Source of the DNA: Morella rubra
Lineage: Eukaryota > Streptophyta > Magnoliopsida > Fagales > Myricaceae
Reading direction: 5' to 3'
NCBI GenBank assembly: GCA_003952965.2
Contig: CM025849.1
Location: 25,655,027 to 25,719,026 of the forward strand
Length of the DNA: 64,000 nucleotides
The notes beneath the pieces were generated by a model, which worked only from the letters and a program-made list of their open reading frames with translations, ran no database searches and was not told the origin of the DNA. The position numbers and the translations under genes were made by a program. Shown here piece after piece: positions 59,206 to 64,000 of this stretch (position 1 is its first letter; every line of letters starts with the position of its first letter).

Positions 59206-60256
59206 AATATAAAGTAATTGTAAAAGCATAATTAATAAAAGATATCAATGATAAAAGTCTCAAACAAAAAACATACTCATAAAGTCTAGTATAAGCTGGA
59301 GACAAACAAAGCATAAGTAAATAATAGCATAAAAATTAGTTTAAATCACAAGGACGAGCTTGGCTCATTGAGTGCTGCCCTGATGGTGTCATGCACATGC
59401 TCCAACTGTTCCTCCATATTATCCACCCGTTTGATGAGTGTTTGAAGCTGTATCGGAGCAGTACTGAGAGACTGGTACAACTCAAACACGTGTCCTGTCA
59501 CAAAAGTCAGTTCCTTCCATATAGCAATCACCTCCCCCCTCAGACTGGTCCCCATCAGATCATAATTATTCTTCATAGTGGTCAAGCGAGTATGGATATC
59601 CATGTACAATATCTCCATCGGCTTCACTATCATTCGGATACTCTCCTTCAGCTCCACTACCATATTGTCCCCAAGTTAGTCGCTCTGTCTATGTCCCATG
59701 GGTGATACTCTTCCCGAATTGATCCATGACCAACCTAACAAAAACCGTCTAAACATTAGATAAACCTTTTGCACGGGTCTCAAACAACAACGTTTCTGAT
59801 TATTATTTGTCCGAACAAAGAGTCACTTCCTCCGGATGGATATGAGCACAAGACATTTTAAAGAAAAACACTCGTTATTGTCTACACGTATACTAAAGCC
59901 GTGCGGATAGAATAAAAGACAACAATATTATCATATAAACCTTTCGGACAGAGCTTTGATGAACACAGAATTAACTCAGCCATAGCTGTGCTTTATCCAC
60001 CTAAAAAATAATCAAAATACATAAAAATTGAAATAGAAAGGCACGAAGAAGGTATTACCTGAGCTTGTGAATATAGATCTCAAAATATCGAAAAAATTTA
60101 TAAAGTTGGAAGAAAATCGAAATGGAATGGGTGAGAATTTGGTTTTGACAACTCTGTTTGTTTTTAAGATCCAAGTACAGGGTCCAAATGAGTTTTATGA
60201 CGATGGAGACGGGGTTCAATGGTTAGATTTACACGTGATCCAATCAAATTTAACCT
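59206..60256 (-). repeat. CACTA internal repeat, copy B, with small coiled-coil ORF
   Basis: Copy of 54281-55354. The ORF 59346-59663 (105 codons) is longer than in copy A and ends LIKRVDNMEEQLEHVHDTIR. Part of this repeat (from about 59990) is also present in segmental copy 1 at 37290. Confidence 0.6.
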
Positions 60257-62950
60257 CATTAAATCGTGTGTCTAAGGCAGTTTCGAAAATATTCTAGAAC
60301 CTACTATCGTCCAGATGGTTTGGTAGTTTTTTAGATAGTTTCGACATTACATGTGTAAATTGTGCAACGTGGAACCACACGATTCGCTGAAGAAGTGTTC
60401 CTCAATGTGCAGACGTCCTTTTAGCATCTGGACGTTTATCGTGCGTGAACTACACGAATATTCTTTTTTGCATTGGGACATAAATGTTAGAGTCCAGACG
60501 TATTTTACATGATGATTATGAATGCATCACTAATTGGTGACAATCGGTATCGTTACCTAAAGCTGGTTCGGACGTGGTCATCATCTGTCTGGACGGAAAT
60601 GAAATATTTGTGACGACTCGTATTTTGTCACCCACAAATCCATCCGAATGGTGTTTGGACCGGTCCGAACGAAAATGACATTCCTGAATTATTTTGAGTA
60701 ACGAAATTTAGCTTTTGTAAGGGAAATGCATATTTTAGGTGACAAAATTTGGTTTGACACCCAAAAATTTGTCACCTAATGTCTTTTTTCTTGTAATGAC
60801 ATTTATCCCATCCAAAAAAAAAAAGTTTATATTATGTGCCTACATACTGATAACCTAACACAATTTAAAACCCTTATATAATTTGTTAAATAGATAATGG
60901 AGCATATGGATGGTTTGTTTAATATTTGTTTTTATTCGCTGTGTTCATCCTTATCCTTGCCCCACTTGACTTCGAGTGAAAGTTTAGGGTGAAATTTCAT
61001 ACTAAAACCAACATAGATTAGTGACTTTGTATATTAAAGGCTTAATTAGTCTCCAAATCTCGAACTGGTCCTTAAGATCTATTTCGTCCTAAACTAGTTT
61101 CTAGGAAATCCTTTAAGTCTTGAAGTAACCAGTATGTCAACTCGATTGGCCGTGTTTATGAAATAAATCTCACGCGGCTAACGGGGACACTTCACCGCCA
61201 ACCTTAAGTAACCTTGTATTTCCAACGCACTTAAACAGTCAAATTTAACCAGTGGCTGTTAATTTAAATTTTACATCAAACTATTTATACCACCAGAACC
61301 TAAAACACCAGCTCATAATGCCATGCAAGACAGGTCTTTTGTAAAGACAACACACCCCCAAATGACTTGAGGCCGACCACGTGACTGCTTGTTATTGGAG
61401 TGATGTGTACCCGTTAGTCACATGTAATTTATTCTTAGAGGCTGAATTAACGGAATGACTACTCTAGAACATTAATAATTCTTTAAGAATTATGATACAA
61501 TGAAATAAACCCTAAGGACTAATATGAGATTTGATCATACGTCAGGGACTATTTGACTAATTAAATAAGTCTATATTAAATCATGTGTATTGTCCTTTTT
61601 AAGGAGTGGAATTGATTTTGGTTTTTCCAATTGAAAGTAATTCCTATAGTGGTTGGGGCATTTTAATAAAAATAAAAGATGTTTTGGGAACACGTACAAA
61701 AATTTTCATAGATTTTAGAAAACTTTACTAGAGTGAGAAACCAACCGATTTTGAGCATTCAAACCACAAACTGAATAGTTGGCTTGTCGTTTGAGGGTCC
61801 AATCCTGCCAAAAGTCGCTTATCAAATAATTGCTTTGAAAGAATATTGTTTTAACCAGTATTAAATCTAGCCATATAGTTTTTTGTATTTAGAAATTAAG
61901 GGTTTCAAAATTGGGTTAGATGATAAGAAGGTGTAAGAAAACCATATAATCACCACTATAAGACAACATTAAACAAAGGAGGCTCACATTCTATATTATC
62001 TTCATCTTTGGGGTCATCGGATATATATTAATTAGGTCAAAGTTGACAATGGCTTTAGATTGAAAGACACAAATTAATCTTATACAAAAATTTGTCACCA
62101 AATGCTATCATTTTGTCGATAAAATTTTTGGGTGAAAAAAATTATTTTGTCATCCAATTTCTCACTATATATAAGCTCGTCTCAATGAATTTAGGGGACA
62201 AATTATTAGTTTTGTCACACAAAATCGTTTGAACGCACCACATATACGCATAAATTATGAGTAGATCTAAGAAAATGATATAATCACCACAGTCAGATAA
62301 CATTAAATAAATGAAGTTCATATCCTAGATTAAAGAAACAAACAAATCTTATACAAAAAATGACGAAGCTTAGTTGTCGAGAAAGGAGAAAAAGAGAAGT
62401 TTAAGTTGAGATGTAATCAGATCTTAAAGTCGCAGTTGCTGTCAATCAAGGAGATTCACTACAAGAAATTCCATCTTGAGTGACAAAAAAAATTGTCAAC
62501 AAAGGTTTTGGGTGGAAAAAATTATTTTATCACCTGATTTGTCGCTTTAATCTCGTCAAATACATAACACTCCAATTATTGGGTAAAAACAACAAAGAAG
62601 ACACACGTGCAAACACCCAAAAAAAAAAATAGCTATCAATATGCTCTAGAATGTAATGAGATTGAGGTCGTCATTCCTGTAGATCACTCGGGGGAGAGAT
62701 GCTTCTTGGTCCGCAAACCCCCCACTTGGCCACTTTTTGTCTCTTGGAAGGGTAGATGACACATTGTTTACCGCGGTATTGCTTTCTCGGTCCGCGACAA
62801 TTGGCCACGCACGTTCTCGGTAAGAAACCGCATGCGGCCTTCTCAGTAGTGATGGACCTACTCCGCTAAAAGACGCGTAAGAGAAATTTAATCGCTAAAT
62901 TATTGACACCCGTTGTTAGTGGAGGGGTTCATTCACGCGATGTGCTCATA
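59990..62950 (+). repeat. Direct segmental duplication, copy 2
   Basis: Partner of 37290-43390. It retains the empty site of the Mutator-like element (AATTTAAA at 61261-61268) and of the solo LTR (AGAAA at 61891-61895). It has some extra local sequence at 62095-62330. Confidence 0.9.
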
Positions 62951-63004
62951 TGCAGCGAACTACGAGATCTACTGACATGCTATGGTTAATATTGACTAGC
63001 ATAT

Positions 63005-63270
63005 GACAAAGTGCTCAAGGAATTTCATTGCTTTATTTGAATGTTTTTACGAGATATCCCTATTTTATTGTTTGCAGTACTTAAGTCAAGTAGAAGAGTG
63101 AGCAGAGTAAAGGCTCTTGAAGCTAAAGAGGACCCTCTAAATGACTTGGCAGAAATAAAAGGTTCCTCCACTTTGAGTATTTATGATGAATCAGCGTTCC
63201 GCCCAAACCCGAGGAACCGGTCTTGTTGCAATATTCATATTCTACCTTCTTCCATGTCTCCACACTAGGC
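63005..63270 (+). pseudogene. Unassigned gene fragment, copy B
   Basis: After a CAG acceptor at 63076-63078, the frame reads LKSSRRVSRVKALEAKEDPL and then NDLAEIKGSSTLSIYDESAF and RPNPRNRSCCN. It converges with the CRR42-like gene. No domain was recognised. Confidence 0.45.
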
Positions 63271-63555
63271 CTTCTATGGGCTGAAAACACTCCGACGCTC
63301 AACTCCAAAAGCGACATAATTTTAGCAATCATATTATTTTGTAATGATTTTCCATTTTTGTTCCCAAAAAACTATTCTGTGTAACTGGCTCCCTAATATC
63401 TAATTGTAACTGATTGGTGCTATGAGGAAACAGGGGACTCATGAGTCATGAGCCTCTAAAGAATGAACAGAAGATAACCATAAAGATTTGGCACAAACAT
63501 CATAAACCTTTAGACCAATAATGCTCCACTTCAAAGTACCTTATAGTCTTCTGAA

Positions 63556-64000
63556 TCATTCATCAAGCTCCAAGGGCTTGAAGTATTTCCCATCTATGAG
63601 ATAAGTCCCAATGGTTAGACGAACTGCCCAGACATCCTTTGGCTTTCTCGACACAATTCTGCACCCATTTTCGCAAGAATAATTAGTATTTCATTTCTCA
63701 AATACTCTGATGCAAATGCATTCAGGGGAGAGAGAAAAGGAGTACCTTCCCACATCACCAGGCTTGACTAAGCCAGAATTCACCCGAAGGCATGGAATCG
63801 AGGTTGCAGTCTTCATCATCTTGGGAGCCTCAATCACAATAACAGGCGACCCTATCTCAAGTTTTGAACTTCTTGCGGGCATCCCTGTCTCAGGTTGTGG
63901 GTCGTCATTCGATTCACACTTTACTGTAACCACACTTGGACATCTACTCCAAATGCTTGGGCGATTAAACTGTGAAGTTGAACTGCTACAAAGCTTGGAG
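63556..64000 (-). CDS. CRR42: CRR42-like (DUF3148) protein, partial at window end
   Basis: Exon 1 (63746-64000, 5' end beyond the window) has CPSVVTVKCESNDDPQPETG, KLEIGSPVIVIEAPKMMKTA and SIPCLRVNSGLVKPGDVGR, with a GTACTC donor. Exon 2 (63556-63658) has IVSRKPKDVWAVRLTIGTYL, then IDGKYFKPLELDE and TGA. The fold fits DUF3148, a small chloroplast protein family whose Arabidopsis member CRR42 is needed for NDH assembly. Exon 1 is open where the 31.3-kb copy is shifted. Both copies share CTTTGTAGCAG near the transit-peptide border, where one extra A would join the two halves, so this copy may also be damaged. Confidence 0.75.

Larger units (their letters stand above)
53652..60798. mobile_element. 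CACTA-related complex with internal direct repeats
   Basis: A left end CACTACAAGAAACTTAGCTT (53652) and a degraded right end TTCTTGTAATG (60798) bound 7.1 kb. Both are of the family that has GGTGACAAATTTTT / GTTTGACACC subterminal motifs. Inside, 54281-55354 and 59206-60256 are direct repeats, with other retroelement fragments between. The flanking 3 bp do not match (ATC against ACA), so this may be a composite of two copies. Confidence 0.55.

Overview
This is a eukaryotic, plant nuclear window, most probably from a eudicot and possibly a woody one. The evidence is spliced gene remnants (GT..AG introns, land-plant gene families) and the mix of Ty3/gypsy, Ty1/copia, hAT, CACTA, Mutator-like, MITE and non-LTR elements in AT-rich sequence with (GA)n tracts. 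There is no bacterial gene layout, CRISPR array, rRNA or tRNA gene. Almost every host-gene remnant carries lesions. The window is a graveyard of rearranged host genes and nested transposons, not an operating pathway.

Layout: 1-4.74 kb, a Tat-type Ty3/gypsy element on the minus strand, cut by the window start. 5.2-7.0 kb, a 3' fragment of an XRN-family 5'-3' exoribonuclease gene (minus) with a 33-residue repeat tail. 8.55-10.0 kb, a non-autonomous hAT element. 12.8-22.5 kb, a KIN-12 (POK1/POK2-like) kinesin motor-domain pseudogene (plus), split inside an exon by a 6.35-kb Copia element that itself holds a 1.7-kb hAT element. 22.5-31 kb, rearranged pieces of an ASPM (abnormal spindle) gene: an inverted duplication with a 289-bp spacer, exons out of order, and a CACTA element plus a MITE in the left arm. 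31.3-31.8 kb, a broken CRR42-like (DUF3148) gene.

34.4-37.0 kb (plus) and 44.6-53.4 kb (minus) are an inverted pair of ARF-type small-GTPase genes with an odd Ala/Val/Glu/Gly repeat N-terminus. The minus copy contains a polyA retroposon with an 18-bp target duplication, which in turn contains a 5.35-kb chromovirus. 37.3-43.4 kb and 60.0-62.95 kb are a direct segmental duplication. Copy 1 gained a Mutator-like element (with a GRF zinc-finger gene) and a 2.2-kb solo LTR, and copy 2 keeps both empty sites. 53.65-60.8 kb is CACTA-related sequence with retroelement fragments. 63.56-64.0 kb is a second, better preserved CRR42-like copy (minus).

The inverted CRR42 and ARF pairs suggest a large inverted duplication, so the sequence just past 64 kb may hold a mirror copy of the ASPM/kinesin locus. 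Several element boundaries are firm because a paralogous empty site lies inside the same window. I found no convincing new biological system. The most unusual items are the ARF-like pair and the ASPM hairpin locus.
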